NCBI RefSeq assembly: GCF_900102685.1
Contig: NZ_FMZA01000003.1
Coordinates: 156,364-220,363 of the forward strand
From: Melghirimyces thermohalophilus
GTDB taxonomy: Bacteria > Bacillota > Bacilli > Thermoactinomycetales > DSM-45169
Direction: 5' to 3'
DNA length: 64,000 nucleotides
Both the position numbers and the translations under genes were made by a program. Below the pieces are notes generated by a model that was given only the letters and a program-made list of their open reading frames with translations, had not been told where the DNA came from and made no database searches. Of the stretch, positions 7,430 through 16,588 are shown piece after piece (the stretch's first letter is position 1; each line of letters begins with the position of its first letter).

Positions 7430-8999
7430 TACCTTTGAATTGGACTCCCGCATTTTAAAAGGGATCCGGGACATGGGCTTTGAAGAACCCTCCCCGATCC
7501 AGGAGGAGTGTATTCCTGCCGTTCTCCGTGGGGAGGATGTGATCGGCCAGGCTCAGACGGGGACTGGTAAGACCGCCGCCTTTGGCATCCCCCTTCTAGA
7601 GCATGTGGATACTGATCTTCACAAAGTGCAAGCGGTGATACTGGCGCCTACCCGGGAGCTGGCCATCCAGGTTTCGGAAGAAATCCGTCAGATCGGCCGG
7701 CCGAAGCGGGTCAAAACCCTCCCCATATATGGTGGACAACCGATTGGCCGCCAGATTAAGGCCTTGAAGCAAGGAGTTCATGTGGTGATCGGAACTCCCG
7801 GCCGGATGCTGGACCATCTGCGTCGCAAAACGCTCCGTCTTGATGATGTGGATACGCTGGTGTTGGATGAAGCTGACGAGATGTTAGACATGGGCTTTAT
7901 CGATGACATCGAAGCCGTGATGAACTTTATGCCGGCCAATCGGCAACTGCTCCTGTTTTCAGCCACCATTCCCCCAGCCATTCGTCACCTGGCCCGTAAG
8001 TATATGAAAAAGCCCCGTTATATCACAGTTAGCCGAGGAGAAGTGACGGCGCCAGTGATCGAACAGGTGTACTACCGGGTATTGGAAAGCGCCAAGTTGG
8101 AATCGCTGTGCCGGATCCTTGACAGCGAAGAGGTGGAGCAGGGGATCCTGTTTTGCCGGACGAAAAAAGGTGTTGATGAGTTGGCGGAATCCCTGTCAGG
8201 ACGGGGATATCTCGCCGGCGGGTTGCATGGGGATATGGCTCAGCAGCAGCGGGATCGGGTGATGAACGCCTTCCGCCGCGGCGATATCGAGCTTTTAGTG
8301 GCGACTGATGTGGCTGCTCGGGGGATCGATGTGGGCACGATTTCCCACGTGATCAACTACGATATTCCTCAAGATGCGGAAAGCTATGTTCACCGGATCG
8401 GACGGACCGGCCGTGCGGGACGGACCGGGGTCGCACTCACGCTGGTCACCCCCCGGGAGATGAAACAGCTTCGTTCCATCGAATATGAGATTGCCGGACA
8501 ATTGCACCCCCGGGAATTGCCCAGTTTGGAAGAGGTTGCGGAGCGGCAGCAACAGGTGTTGCGAGAGCAGCTAGACGAGATGATCGAATCCGGCGAACAG
8601 ATTCCGATTTTCGAAGAGCTGGTTAAGGAGCTGTCGGAGAAACACGATGCGGAAAAGATTGCCGCAGCCGCTCTTCATATGGCTTTTGCCGACCGATTCA
8701 ATGCCGGCACCGATGCTGTGTACGACTTCGGGGAGACCGGTGCTTCCCCGGGGATGGTTCGCTTCTTCATCAATGTCGGTCGCAACGTCGATATCCGTCC
8801 GCGGGAGCTGGTGAAAGCGATCGCGGAACAGGCAGGAATCGCCGCCAAGAAAGTGGGTCGCATCAACATCTACGACCGGTTTTCTTTTGTGGAAGTCCCT
8901 GAAGAAGTGGCCCCTTTCGTCTTTGAAGCTCTGCGTCGAACCAAGATCAATGGAGCCCGGGTCAATCTGGAACCGGCCCGTCCCCGAAACCGTTCCTGA
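7416..8999 (+). CDS. DEAD-box RNA helicase with DbpA-type RNA-binding domain
   Basis: A 527-residue ATP-dependent RNA helicase of the DeaD/CshA type. Motifs in order: Q motif (GFEEPSPIQ), AQTGTGKT (about 46-53), PTRELA, TPGR, DEAD (about 151-154), SAT, then HRIGRTGR in the second RecA domain. The C-terminus (about 447-520, RFFINVGRNVDIRP) matches the DbpA/CsdA RNA-binding fold, typical for helicases acting in ribosome assembly and cold-adapted mRNA turnover. The ATG at 7416 has AAGGTGA 8 nt upstream and overlaps cinA. A very strong bidirectional terminator follows. Confidence 0.93.
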   Translation: MKQFDTFELDSRILKGIRDMGFEEPSPIQEECIPAVLRGEDVIGQAQTGTGKTAAFGIPLLEHVDTDLHKVQAVILAPTRELAIQVSEEIRQIGRPKRVKTLPIYGGQPIGRQIKALKQGVHVVIGTPGRMLDHLRRKTLRLDDVDTLVLDEADEMLDMGFIDDIEAVMNFMPANRQLLLFSATIPPAIRHLARKYMKKPRYITVSRGEVTAPVIEQVYYRVLESAKLESLCRILDSEEVEQGILFCRTKKGVDELAESLSGRGYLAGGLHGDMAQQQRDRVMNAFRRGDIELLVATDVAARGIDVGTISHVINYDIPQDAESYVHRIGRTGRAGRTGVALTLVTPREMKQLRSIEYEIAGQLHPRELPSLEEVAERQQQVLREQLDEMIESGEQIPIFEELVKELSEKHDAEKIAAAALHMAFADRFNAGTDAVYDFGETGASPGMVRFFINVGRNVDIRPRELVKAIAEQAGIAAKKVGRINIYDRFSFVEVPEEVAPFVFEALRRTKINGARVNLEPARPRNRS

Positions 9000-9001
9000 T
9001 G

Positions 9002-9045
9002 ATCCTTTAAAAAAACCTGCCGATCGGCAGGTTTTTTTAAAGGAT
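9002..9045. terminator. Bidirectional terminator, 44-nt perfect palindrome
   Basis: A perfect inverted repeat with centre CCTGCCGATCGGCAGG and A7/T7 arms works as a terminator in both directions. It serves the helicase on the plus strand and the MIP18-like gene on the minus strand. Confidence 0.93.
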
Positions 9046-9051
9046 GGAGGA

Positions 9052-9363
9052 TCAGTGAATGCCCAGGGCCATCTTGGCGTAACGGGACATCCGTTCTTTG
9101 CTCCAGGGCGGGTTCCAGACGATGTTGACCTCCACGTTGTTCACCCCGTCGACCGACTTGACGGCGGTATCTACCATTTCGTTGATCATACCAGCCAACG
9201 GGCACCCCATGGCGGTCAGAGTCATGGTGACTTTGACGTTGTTTTCATCGTCAATGTCTACACCATAGACCAGTCCCAGGTTGACGATATCGATGTGGAG
9301 CTCTGGATCTTCGACGGTTTCCAAAGCTTCCATAATCTCTTCTTTCATTTGTTCCTTATCCAT
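9052..9363 (-). CDS. MIP18/DUF59-family iron-sulfur assembly protein (SufT-like)
   Basis: A 103-residue single-domain protein of the MIP18 (DUF59) family, involved in Fe-S cluster delivery (SufT, PaaD, MIP18). Visible marks are VEDPELHIDIVNLGLVYG near the N-terminus and MGCP, with the single conserved Cys, in the second half. The start at 9363 is preferred over 9393 because AAAGGAGTG lies just upstream of MDKEQMK. It is convergent with the DEAD helicase and divergent from recA, so it is an insertion into the usual cinA-recA order. No suf genes are nearby, so the target cluster protein is unknown. Confidence 0.88.
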   Translation of the reverse strand: MDKEQMKEEIMEALETVEDPELHIDIVNLGLVYGVDIDDENNVKVTMTLTAMGCPLAGMINEMVDTAVKSVDGVNNVEVNIVWNPPWSKERMSRYAKMALGIH

Positions 9364-9455
9364 TTTTACCCACTCCTTTACGGGATGAGGCATCTTTTAT
9401 ACTTTATAATTACTCTACCACAAGCATACAGGTGATAAAACACTTCACAGGGAAT

Positions 9456-9469
9456 CGAATAAATGTTCG
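9456..9469 (+). promoter_or_regulatory. LexA/DinR operator (SOS box) upstream of recA
   Basis: CGAATAAATGTTCG matches the Gram-positive LexA box CGAACNNNNGTTCG with one mismatch. It lies 9 nt before the recA -35, so LexA binding would block RNA polymerase. SOS control of recA is established in Bacillus. Confidence 0.8.
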
Positions 9470-9478
9470 TAAATAATC

Positions 9479-9507
9479 TTGGCAGGGATCTAAAAAGGAT
9501 GTATCAT
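9479..9507 (+). promoter_or_regulatory. Sigma-A promoter of recA
   Basis: TTGGCA (9479-9484), a 17-nt spacer and TATCAT (9502-9507), about 35 nt before the recA start and just downstream of the LexA box. Confidence 0.75.
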
Positions 9508-9542
9508 GATAATATCCATGGGATCGAAGGAGTGAGGAATGC

Positions 9543-10625
9543 ATGTCCGACCGCAGTCAAGCTCTGGATATGGCGTTAAGGCAGATAGAAAAGCAATTCG
9601 GAAAAGGTTCGATCATGAAGATGGGAGAGTCGACCGGTCGTCAGGTGGAGACCGTATCCAGCGGTGCTCTCGCCCTGGACATTTCTCTGGGGGTCGGGGG
9701 ATATCCCCGGGGGCGGATTATCGAAGTGTACGGCCCGGAATCTTCAGGGAAGACGACTGTTGCTCTTCATGCAATCGCAGAAGCGCAGCGCAACGGGGGA
9801 CAAGCCGCCTTTATCGATGCCGAGCACGCGCTGGATCCTGTTTATGCCCAGAAGCTCGGAGTGGACATCGATGAATTGCTCCTGTCTCAGCCCGACACAG
9901 GCGAGCAGGCCTTGGAGATCGCCGAAGCCCTGGTCCGCAGCGGAGCTATCGATATCATCGTTGTCGACTCAGTGGCTGCATTGGTACCCAAAGCGGAAAT
10001 CGAAGGGGAGATGGGTGACTCCCATGTGGGCTTGCAGGCCCGTCTGATGTCCCAGGCGCTTCGCAAACTTTCCGGCGCGATCAGCAAGTCGAAAACGATC
10101 GCTGTTTTCATCAACCAGATTCGGGAGAAAGTGGGCGTGATGTTCGGTAATCCGGAAACCACTCCCGGCGGCCGTGCGCTCAAGTTTTACTCCAGTGTCC
10201 GGCTGGAAGTTCGCCGTGCCGAGACGATCAAGCAAGGGAATGAGATGATCGGAAACCGGACCCGGATCAAAGTGGTCAAAAACAAGGTGGCCCCGCCCTT
10301 TAAGCAGGCGGAAGTGGATATTATGTACGGGGAAGGGATTTCTAGGGAAGGGAGCATCCTGGATATCGGCAGCGACTTGGATATCGTGAAGAAAAGCGGT
10401 GCCTGGTACTCCTTCGAGGGAAATCGCCTCGGACAGGGTCGGGAGAACGCCAAACAGTTCTTGAAGGAAAATAGTGAGACCACTCTGTCCATCGAAAATA
10501 AGATCCGAGAACATTACAATTTACCGACGGTCAGTGTTGCGGAAGAGAAGACGGAGAAGAGCAAAGGAAAAAAGGCCAAGGGTGAGGAAGAATCTGAAGC
10601 CCTCTCCCTCGACCTGAAGGAGTAA
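9543..10625 (+). CDS. recA: RecA recombinase
   Basis: The 360-residue RecA protein forms ATP-dependent filaments on single-stranded DNA, catalyses strand exchange and triggers LexA self-cleavage. Walker A GPESSGKT lies at residues 64-71, and [13 protein letters not shown] (Walker B/L1), [14 protein letters not shown] with the L2 loop, and a Lys/Glu-rich C-terminal tail follow. The ATG has AGGAGTG upstream. No intein or insertion is present. recX follows 13 nt later and is probably in the same transcript, so both are SOS-inducible. Confidence 0.98.
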   Translation: MSDRSQALDMALRQIEKQFGKGSIMKMGESTGRQVETVSSGALALDISLGVGGYPRGRIIEVYGPESSGKTTVALHAIAEAQRNGGQAAFIDAEHALDPVYAQKLGVDIDELLLSQPDTGEQALEIAEALVRSGAIDIIVVDSVAALVPKAEIEGEMGDSHVGLQARLMSQALRKLSGAISKSKTIAVFINQIREKVGVMFGNPETTPGGRALKFYSSVRLEVRRAETIKQGNEMIGNRTRIKVVKNKVAPPFKQAEVDIMYGEGISREGSILDIGSDLDIVKKSGAWYSFEGNRLGQGRENAKQFLKENSETTLSIENKIREHYNLPTVSVAEEKTEKSKGKKAKGEEESEALSLDLKE

Positions 10626-10638
10626 GGGGACGGGCGTG

Positions 10639-11283
10639 ATGGGTGAGATCACGCGGATCGAACGACAGAAGAACGGACTTCCCCGCTACAACATTCATGT
10701 GGATGGAGCTTACCGGTTCGCTGTTCACGAGGATGTGCTGGTACGTTTTAGACTGAGTAAGGGGATGGAAGTGGATGCTGCCGAGATAGAGTCCATCCTG
10801 GCGGAAGAGGAGCGGAATAAAGTGTATCAGGCCGCCCTACGCCATCTCAGCTACCGTCCCCGCACGGTCTTTGAGTTGAAACGCCATCTCCTGGATAAGG
10901 GATATGAATCTGCCTATGTGGATGCGGTAACTGAGGAGCTGAAGGAGAAGCGTTATCTGGATGATCGGCGCTTTGCACAAGCCTGGGTGGAAGAACGGCG
11001 TCGACGAAAAGGATATGGCTCCCTTAAGCTGAAACATGAACTGGAACAGAAAGGTGTTTCTTCCGAAACCGTGGAAGAAGTGCTGAGCCAACTGGAAGAT
11101 GAGAAAGAGAGAGAGCTGGCCCGAATGGTTGCGGAAAAACGGTACCGCCGTCTTGTCGGACAACCCTGGCCCAAGGTGGAAAGGCGCCTGGGCCAGTATT
11201 TGTTCAGGCAGGGCTTCAACCCGTCACTCGTTTATGAGCTCCTCCGTACCTTCCGGAGCCGGCACGAACGGGAGGAGGGATGA
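10639..11283 (+). CDS. recX: RecX regulatory protein
   Basis: A 214-residue RecX protein, a modulator of RecA filaments. It has the family's tandem three-helix repeats (ALRHLSYRPRTVFELKRHLL, then EKRYLDDRRFAQAWVEER, then a third near the C-terminus). Either ATG 10639 or the GTG three bases before could be the start; AAGGGG lies 9 or 6 nt upstream. In B. subtilis recX is far from recA; here it is the next gene, as in many proteobacteria and actinobacteria, which suggests coordinated production. Confidence 0.93.
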   Translation: MGEITRIERQKNGLPRYNIHVDGAYRFAVHEDVLVRFRLSKGMEVDAAEIESILAEEERNKVYQAALRHLSYRPRTVFELKRHLLDKGYESAYVDAVTEELKEKRYLDDRRFAQAWVEERRRRKGYGSLKLKHELEQKGVSSETVEEVLSQLEDEKERELARMVAEKRYRRLVGQPWPKVERRLGQYLFRQGFNPSLVYELLRTFRSRHEREEG

Positions 11284-11286
11284 TGA

Positions 11287-12282
11287 ATGCTCCGCCTTCT
11301 CTATGTCACCGATACGCACATCCGGGGAACGGCTCCCCGCAGCCGGACTGACGACTTCGTCCAGGCCATCGGCGATAAATTGGATGAAGTGGTGGAGATT
11401 GCCCATCGGGAAGGGGTGGATGCTGTCCTTCACGGTGGGGATTTGTTTGACCGGCCCGACCTTTCCCCGGCCGTGGTGCGGGATGCTGCCCGGTTGTTAC
11501 GCCGTCTCCAGCTGCCTATCTATACAGTGGCCGGCAACCATGATATTTACGGCCATAACCCAGACACGGTCGAGCGGTCGATGTTAGGACTATTGGATGC
11601 GTTTGGGGTAGTTCAGCTCATTCGGCCAGGGGAAAAGGTTCTTTTGGAGGGCGGTGGCCGGAAGATCCAGTTGACCGGCCAGCCTTTCCACTATGATTTG
11701 GATAGACGGGAGGCATCTCTGGACTATGCAGTCCAGAATGAAACAGGTGCCGATTACTGCATTCATATGGTTCACGGTATGGCGGTGGATCGACCGTTGC
11801 CGGATGGGGTGGCCCACACCATGGTGGATACGCTGTGGTCAGAAGAGGTGGATGTGCTTCTGACTGGACACTACCATGCCGGTTTTCCCGTGAAACAGAA
11901 AGAAGGCCGCTATATTATCAATCCCGGTGCCCTCGCTCGCATCAACAACCATCCTTCGGAAATCAGACGGCATCCTCAGGTGGCGCTCTTGGAGTTGGGA
12001 GAAGAGATTCACGTCCGTTTGATCCCTATCACTTGTGCGGCACCTGGTGATGCGGTCCTGGACCGCTCGTATCTGGAAAAGGCTGCCTACCGAGAGGAGA
12101 AGATGGCCGAGTTTGTGCGGATGTTGCGGGACGATGGGGAGTTCAGGGCGCTGGCTGTCCGGGAAATTGTTGAGGAGATCGCCGGGTTGGAGAAAGTGGA
12201 GGATGAGGTGAAGCATGAAGCCCTGCGACGAATCGCTGTGGTTCAAGAGCAATGGGGGAGTGAAGGGGGGCTGGTGGAGTGA
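11287..12282 (+). CDS. SbcD/Mre11-like DNA repair metallophosphoesterase
   Basis: A 331-residue calcineurin-like nuclease. All metal-binding motifs are present: DTHIRG (D9, H11), GGDLFDRP (about 48), GNHDIYG (about 84) and GHYHAG (about 195). It resembles SbcD/Mre11-type exonucleases that work with SbcC/Rad50 ATPases. It starts 3 nt after recX with GGGAGGAGGG, and its stop overlaps the GTG of the ATPase gene (GTGA-type overlap), so recA, recX, nuclease and ATPase are probably one operon. It is shorter than E. coli SbcD (about 400 aa), with only a small C-terminal capping region. Confidence 0.88.
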   Translation: MLRLLYVTDTHIRGTAPRSRTDDFVQAIGDKLDEVVEIAHREGVDAVLHGGDLFDRPDLSPAVVRDAARLLRRLQLPIYTVAGNHDIYGHNPDTVERSMLGLLDAFGVVQLIRPGEKVLLEGGGRKIQLTGQPFHYDLDRREASLDYAVQNETGADYCIHMVHGMAVDRPLPDGVAHTMVDTLWSEEVDVLLTGHYHAGFPVKQKEGRYIINPGALARINNHPSEIRRHPQVALLELGEEIHVRLIPITCAAPGDAVLDRSYLEKAAYREEKMAEFVRMLRDDGEFRALAVREIVEEIAGLEKVEDEVKHEALRRIAVVQEQWGSEGGLVE

Positions 12283-13745
12283 AAAAGTTTGACAAGTTGG
12301 TGATTGAGAACTTCCAGTCCCACACCTATACCGAGGTGGATTTTACCGAAGGCTTCAATGTGTTCGTCGGTCCGTCGGACAGTGGAAAGAGCGCTATCCT
12401 GCGGGCGCTCCGCTGGCTGTTGTACAATCAGCCCAAGGGGACCGATTACATCCGGGCAGGCAAGAATCGCTGCCGGGTCTCCCTTACCTTGTCCGACGGG
12501 ACGGTGATCACCCGGATCCGCTCTGCCTCCGTTAACCGATACATACTTCAGGATCCCCAGGGCAGTGAGCAGGTTTTTGAGGGGTTCGGCAGCCAGGTGC
12601 CAGAAGAAGTGAGTCGTGCCCACGGGATGCACATGTTGAAGTTGAGTGCTGATTGGAACCTCCCCGCTCAATTTGGCAGCCAGCTGGAGGGGCCGTTTTT
12701 GCTGTCGGAGACAGGCAGTGTCAAAGCCAAGTCCATCGGCCGAATCAGTGGTGCACACCTGATCGATATGGCCCTGCAGGAAACGGGGAAGGATTTGAGA
12801 CGAACGGCTGTAGATTTAAAGTATCAGACGGCGGAAGCGGAGCGGTTGAAAGAGGAATTGAAACCATATGAACACCTGCCGCAACTGATCCGCGATCTCG
12901 ACCGTTCCGAAGCGATTGAGCGGGAAGCGGAAGGAAAACATGAAAAGCTGCAGCGGGTTTTGGCCTTACGGGAACGGCGCACCGCTGTCCATCAGGAGAA
13001 GGAAACGGTGCAGGAGCGGCTGAATCGTTTGGCCGGTTTGGAGCAAGTGCAAGATCTGCTGAATCGATTAGAGAGTGAAAACCTCCGATATCGACAGTTG
13101 GAGCGGTTGCGGTTGAGCCGAAGAAAACTGGTGCGGGAACGGACATATTGGCAAAATGTCTTAAAGGCGAGCCAGCACTTAAATCAAGTCCAACACCGAC
13201 TCCAGGAGCTGGTGATAGCCAAAGACCGGTTGTCCAAACTTCGCACCCTTCATGGCCATCTGGCGAACATCCGCGCGGAGACGGCGCGTTATCAGCGGTT
13301 GCAGCAGCAGACCGAGGGCATCCACCAGATCGATGTTTCTCGACTGGAAGAGAAGGAAGAGATGTTGAAGCGGTTGGCCGGGTTGCAACCCCGATATATG
13401 CGAGTGAAGTTGGGAAAAAAAGAGGTAAACAAGGTATTACAGGCGACGGAACGGCTCCCAGTTCAGAAGGTGACCCGTCTGGAACAGATGGCGGAACGAC
13501 TGGCCTGGCTGAGGAAGCAAGCTCAAAAACGAGCGGATCTTCGTTCCCGATTGGAGAAGGGAGCGGTCTATCTCAAGAACAATGCGGAGCAATTTGATCG
13601 GTTGACGGAAGAGCTGGTAAGCCACCTTCGAAAGCTGGGTCGATGTCCCCTTTGCGGTTCCGAAATCGGCTCATCCGTCCTTGAACACTTGATGGAAGAG
13701 TACAGGGGAGGGGTAACTGGTGCAGCGGCAGGAAGAGAGGATTAA
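12279..13745 (+). CDS. SbcC/SMC-like ATPase, N-terminal half with zinc hook
   Basis: A 488-residue protein carrying only the front half of an SbcC/Rad50-type ATPase. The ABC head begins LVIENFQSHTYTEVDF and has Walker A GPSDSGKS at 31-38. A long coiled coil follows (about 190-445, rich in Leu/Glu/Arg heptads), then a CPLC zinc hook at 456-459, and the protein ends about 30 residues later. In ordinary SbcC the chain would return through a second coiled coil to Walker B; here that part lies in the two following ORFs. The GTG start overlaps the nuclease stop. Partnership with the SbcD-like nuclease is inferred from coupling. Confidence 0.82.
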   Translation: MKKFDKLVIENFQSHTYTEVDFTEGFNVFVGPSDSGKSAILRALRWLLYNQPKGTDYIRAGKNRCRVSLTLSDGTVITRIRSASVNRYILQDPQGSEQVFEGFGSQVPEEVSRAHGMHMLKLSADWNLPAQFGSQLEGPFLLSETGSVKAKSIGRISGAHLIDMALQETGKDLRRTAVDLKYQTAEAERLKEELKPYEHLPQLIRDLDRSEAIEREAEGKHEKLQRVLALRERRTAVHQEKETVQERLNRLAGLEQVQDLLNRLESENLRYRQLERLRLSRRKLVRERTYWQNVLKASQHLNQVQHRLQELVIAKDRLSKLRTLHGHLANIRAETARYQRLQQQTEGIHQIDVSRLEEKEEMLKRLAGLQPRYMRVKLGKKEVNKVLQATERLPVQKVTRLEQMAERLAWLRKQAQKRADLRSRLEKGAVYLKNNAEQFDRLTEELVSHLRKLGRCPLCGSEIGSSVLEHLMEEYRGGVTGAAAGRED

Positions 13746-13983
13746 AGAGATTAAGACGGCCTTGGAAGAGGCGAAAAACCAGCGTTACAAGGCCGAACTT
13801 CGGTTGGAAAACCTTCAGCAGCAGGAAAAGGCGATCCTGGAGGAGTTGGAAGAGCTGGGTGTAGAACCGGAGCGCTTGGATGAAGAAATCCAACGGCTGG
13901 AACAAGAGATCGACCGCCAGATTGAGGAAGCCTGGTCGTTGCTTCCCCAGGAGCTGATCGGGAACTATGGATCGGAAGAATGA
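13720..13983 (+). CDS. Small coiled-coil protein, middle piece of split SbcC-like ATPase
   Basis: An 87-residue, almost entirely coiled-coil protein (EERIKEIKTALEEAK..., LEELEELGVEPERLDEEI). The GTG start has GGGGAGGGG 5 nt upstream and overlaps the previous gene by 26 nt in another frame. Its stop overlaps the following ORF by 17 nt. It corresponds in position to the returning coiled coil of an SbcC protein. Its own ribosome site argues that it is translated separately rather than being a frameshift product. Confidence 0.68.
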   Translation: MQRQEERIKEIKTALEEAKNQRYKAELRLENLQQQEKAILEELEELGVEPERLDEEIQRLEQEIDRQIEEAWSLLPQELIGNYGSEE

Positions 13984-14638
13984 ACTCCAGCAACTGAAGG
14001 AGCGCCTGAATGCTGCTCGGGAAGAGGCCTTGGTGCGCAAGACCAAGCGGGATTCTCTAACAAGTATGTTGCAGGATGTGGAGCGTCGGATGGCGGAGGC
14101 TGAGTCCAAGCAAAAACTTTATGAAAAGGTTGGCGCTCTTCTCCAGGAATCGGCGGAGCATGCTCGAAAACAAGCGAAAGCCCAGATGGAAAATCTAGTG
14201 ACGAATGCGTTGCAGTATGTATTCGGACCCATGTTTCGCTTTGAAATTGAGCTCTCTGACCATGGTGGCAAGCCGGTAGCCGACTTTTTTGTGGTTACGG
14301 AGTGGGACGGGATCACGGTAAAGAACAAACCTCAGGATGCTCGCGGCGGCGGTGTGGTGGATATCATCTCTCTCGCCCTCCGGGTGGCCTTGATGGAAAC
14401 CTTTCGGCCGTGCCCGAAGGGTCCGTTGATTTTGGATGAGCCGGGCAAACATGTCAGCTCCGAATATATCGTATCGATGTTGGAATTCCTTAAATCTACC
14501 GGAGAGATGTTTGATCGGCAGATCATCTTGGTGACCCACAATACACACTTGACGGAAGGTGCCGATCGGGCCTTTGAGGTGGGTCTAAAAGACGGAACGA
14601 CCGTCGTCCGCCCAGTTCGATTTCTTGACAATGGGTGA
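13967..14638 (+). CDS. SbcC/SMC-like ATPase, C-terminal half
   Basis: A 223-residue protein with the back half of an SMC-type ATPase. The N-terminal coiled coil (1-75) leads into a head lobe. RGGGVVDIISLALRVALM (about 125) stands in the place of the ABC signature, with RGGG instead of LSGGQ. LILDEP is the Walker B (about 154-159), and VTHN (about 190) is the H-loop. It has no P-loop, so ATP binding needs the partner encoded by the first ORF. The ATG has only a weak ribosome site, which fits coupling to the preceding ORF. A terminator follows. Confidence 0.78.
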   Translation: MDRKNELQQLKERLNAAREEALVRKTKRDSLTSMLQDVERRMAEAESKQKLYEKVGALLQESAEHARKQAKAQMENLVTNALQYVFGPMFRFEIELSDHGGKPVADFFVVTEWDGITVKNKPQDARGGGVVDIISLALRVALMETFRPCPKGPLILDEPGKHVSSEYIVSMLEFLKSTGEMFDRQIILVTHNTHLTEGADRAFEVGLKDGTTVVRPVRFLDNG

Positions 14639-14654
14639 ACCTAATAATACAATT

Positions 14655-14679
14655 GGAGTGCATCTGAGATACTCCTTTT
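14655..14679 (+). terminator. Terminator after the recA-SbcDC-like operon
   Basis: GGAGT / ACTCC stem with an 11-nt loop and TTTT. It is weak but well placed, 16 nt after the last stop. Confidence 0.55.
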
Positions 14680-14936
14680 GTGGTTTCTCATGATGTTTTG
14701 TTTAAAACTTTCCCCGTAATAACAGGTTTCTAGCTTGTTGTCATCGGGTAACTCCATGATTTCCAACTTCAGTTTGAAGTCAACCATCCGGAACTGTCCG
14801 CTTTACCCGGATGAAGTTAAAGCGATGGAGTGCGGAGCGAGCGAAAACTCGGTAAACTATACATCGTTTGCCCGATCGGAAAAAATGGGCGGCGTACCCC
14901 TTTTCGCCATGTGGATGATAGGGGAGTGACTGGACA
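14680..14936. other. Interval before rny, no supported gene
   Basis: About 260 bases. A 64-codon frame (14735-14929) has no ribosome site and no recognisable product. CATCCGG...CCGGATG (14788-14816 region) forms a 7-bp inverted repeat. No known riboswitch was recognised. Confidence 0.5.
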
Positions 14937-14962
14937 GACCGATGTGCTCGGTCTTGTTTTTT
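14937..14962 (+). terminator. Hairpin with T-run just upstream of rny
   Basis: GACCGA / TCGGTC stem, TGTGC loop and TTGTTTTTT. It lies only 32 nt before the rny start, so it is either the end of an upstream transcript or a leader attenuator for rny. Confidence 0.65.
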
Positions 14963-14994
14963 ACTTGAAAAAGGGAGGAGGTGGGTAGCAATCG

Positions 14995-16539
14995 ATGGGT
15001 GATTTTCTTCTCTGGCTGCTCCTGTTCCTCCTCGGTATTGGACCTGGTCTGGCCATCGGGTATCGCATGCGGAAACTGACGGCGGAAGCCCGTATCGGCA
15101 GCGCCGAGAAAGAGGCGGAACAGATCATCGATAAAGCCCGCGGAGACGCGGATTCTTTGAAACGTGAACGGATTATTGAAGCCAAGGACGAGGCGCACCG
15201 CATCCGCGCTGAAGCGGAACAGGAAATCCGGGAACAAAGAAATGATCTTGCTCGGCTGGAACGGCGGTTGATGAGCAAAGAAGAGAGCCTCGACAGAAAA
15301 CAGGACGCCCAGGAAAAACGGGAAGAAGAACTGAATCGGCGGGAAAGCGGGATCCAAGACCGTGAAAACCGAACGGAAGAATTGTATAAAGAACAGGTAG
15401 CCGAACTGGAACGACTGTCCGGGATGAGCTCCGAAGAAGCCAAACAGATCATTCTTTCCAGAGTGGAAAACGAAATGAAGCATGAAACGGCTCAGCTGAT
15501 CAAGGAAATGGAACAACAGGCGATAGAAGAGGCGGATAAACGAGCACGAAGTATCCTCTCTCTCGCTATTCAGCGTTGTGCTGCCGATCATGTGGCCGAG
15601 ACGACGGTTTCAGTGGTAACGCTCCCCAACGACGAAATGAAGGGACGAATCATCGGTCGGGAAGGTCGGAATATCCGCGCCTTGGAAACCCTGACCGGGA
15701 TTGACCTGATTATCGACGATACACCGGAAGCGGTTATCCTGTCCGGGTTTGACCCGATTCGGCGGGAAGTGGCCCGGGTCGCTCTTGAAAAATTGGTGGC
15801 AGATGGCCGCATTCATCCCGCCCGCATCGAAGAGATGGTGGAAAAATCGCGAAAAGAAGTGGATGAACGGATTCGAGAGTACGGGGAACAAGCCACATTT
15901 GAAACGGGGGTCCACGGTCTCCATCCCGACTTGATCAAGATTCTCGGGCGGTTGAAGTTCCGGACCAGTTACGGACAAAACGTGCTGCAACATTCGATGG
16001 AAGTGGCACATTTGGCCGGGTTGCTGGCGGCAGAACTGGGTGAGGACGTTCATCTGGCCAAACGAGCCGGACTTTTGCACGATATCGGGAAAGCGATAGA
16101 CCACGAGGTGGAAGGGTCTCACGTAGAAATTGGGATCGAATTGGGTAAAAAGTATAATGAGCACCCTGCCGTGATCAACGGGATCGCATCTCACCACGGA
16201 GATGTAGAAGCCACAAGTGTCATCTCTGTTTTGATCAGTGCAGCGGATTCATTGTCCGCCGCCCGTCCCGGTGCACGGCGCGAGACCCTGGAAGCTTACA
16301 TCAAACGTCTTGAGAAGTTGGAAGAGATCAGTGAATCGTTTAACGGGGTCGATAAATCTTACGCCATTCAAGCCGGGCGCGAAGTGCGGATTATGGTTCG
16401 CCCCGATGAGATTGGCGATAGTGAATCGACAAAATTGGCTCGGGAAATTAAAAAAGAGATCGAAAACCAGCTGGATTATCCGGGACATATCAAAGTCACG
16501 GTGATCCGTGAAACACGGGCTGTCGAATATGCAAAATAA
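14995..16539 (+). CDS. rny: Ribonuclease Y
   Basis: A 514-residue membrane-anchored endoribonuclease that initiates mRNA decay and processing in Firmicutes. It has an N-terminal membrane helix (about 4-21), a long Glu/Arg-rich coiled coil (30-190), a KH domain ([12 protein letters not shown], about 218) and an HD domain ([18 protein letters not shown] near 360) that carries the catalytic metal site. Length and order are canonical. The ATG has GGGAGGAGG upstream. ymdB follows after a terminator, as in Bacillus. RNase Y also partners with the RicA-containing complex, and ricA lies downstream in this window. Confidence 0.97.
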   Translation: MGDFLLWLLLFLLGIGPGLAIGYRMRKLTAEARIGSAEKEAEQIIDKARGDADSLKRERIIEAKDEAHRIRAEAEQEIREQRNDLARLERRLMSKEESLDRKQDAQEKREEELNRRESGIQDRENRTEELYKEQVAELERLSGMSSEEAKQIILSRVENEMKHETAQLIKEMEQQAIEEADKRARSILSLAIQRCAADHVAETTVSVVTLPNDEMKGRIIGREGRNIRALETLTGIDLIIDDTPEAVILSGFDPIRREVARVALEKLVADGRIHPARIEEMVEKSRKEVDERIREYGEQATFETGVHGLHPDLIKILGRLKFRTSYGQNVLQHSMEVAHLAGLLAAELGEDVHLAKRAGLLHDIGKAIDHEVEGSHVEIGIELGKKYNEHPAVINGIASHHGDVEATSVISVLISAADSLSAARPGARRETLEAYIKRLEKLEEISESFNGVDKSYAIQAGREVRIMVRPDEIGDSESTKLAREIKKEIENQLDYPGHIKVTVIRETRAVEYAK

Positions 16540-16566
16540 AGTGGCTTCATGCCGCTTTATTTTTTT
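16538..16566 (+). terminator. Terminator after rny
   Basis: AAAGTGGC / GCCGCTTT stem (one T-G pair), five-base loop, then seven T. Confidence 0.85.
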
Positions 16567-16588
16567 CCCAATCTGGAGGAGCTAAACG

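Noticed and set aside
13720..13983. Simple sequencing frameshift in one SbcC gene
   Set aside because: There are two junctions, the first two ORFs have their own ribosome sites, and the first protein ends in a natural tail after the zinc hook; a single error cannot explain this. Raw reads would still be the final test.
14735..14929. 64-codon ORF before rny
   Set aside because: No ribosome site, no family resemblance, and odd composition; treated as non-coding.
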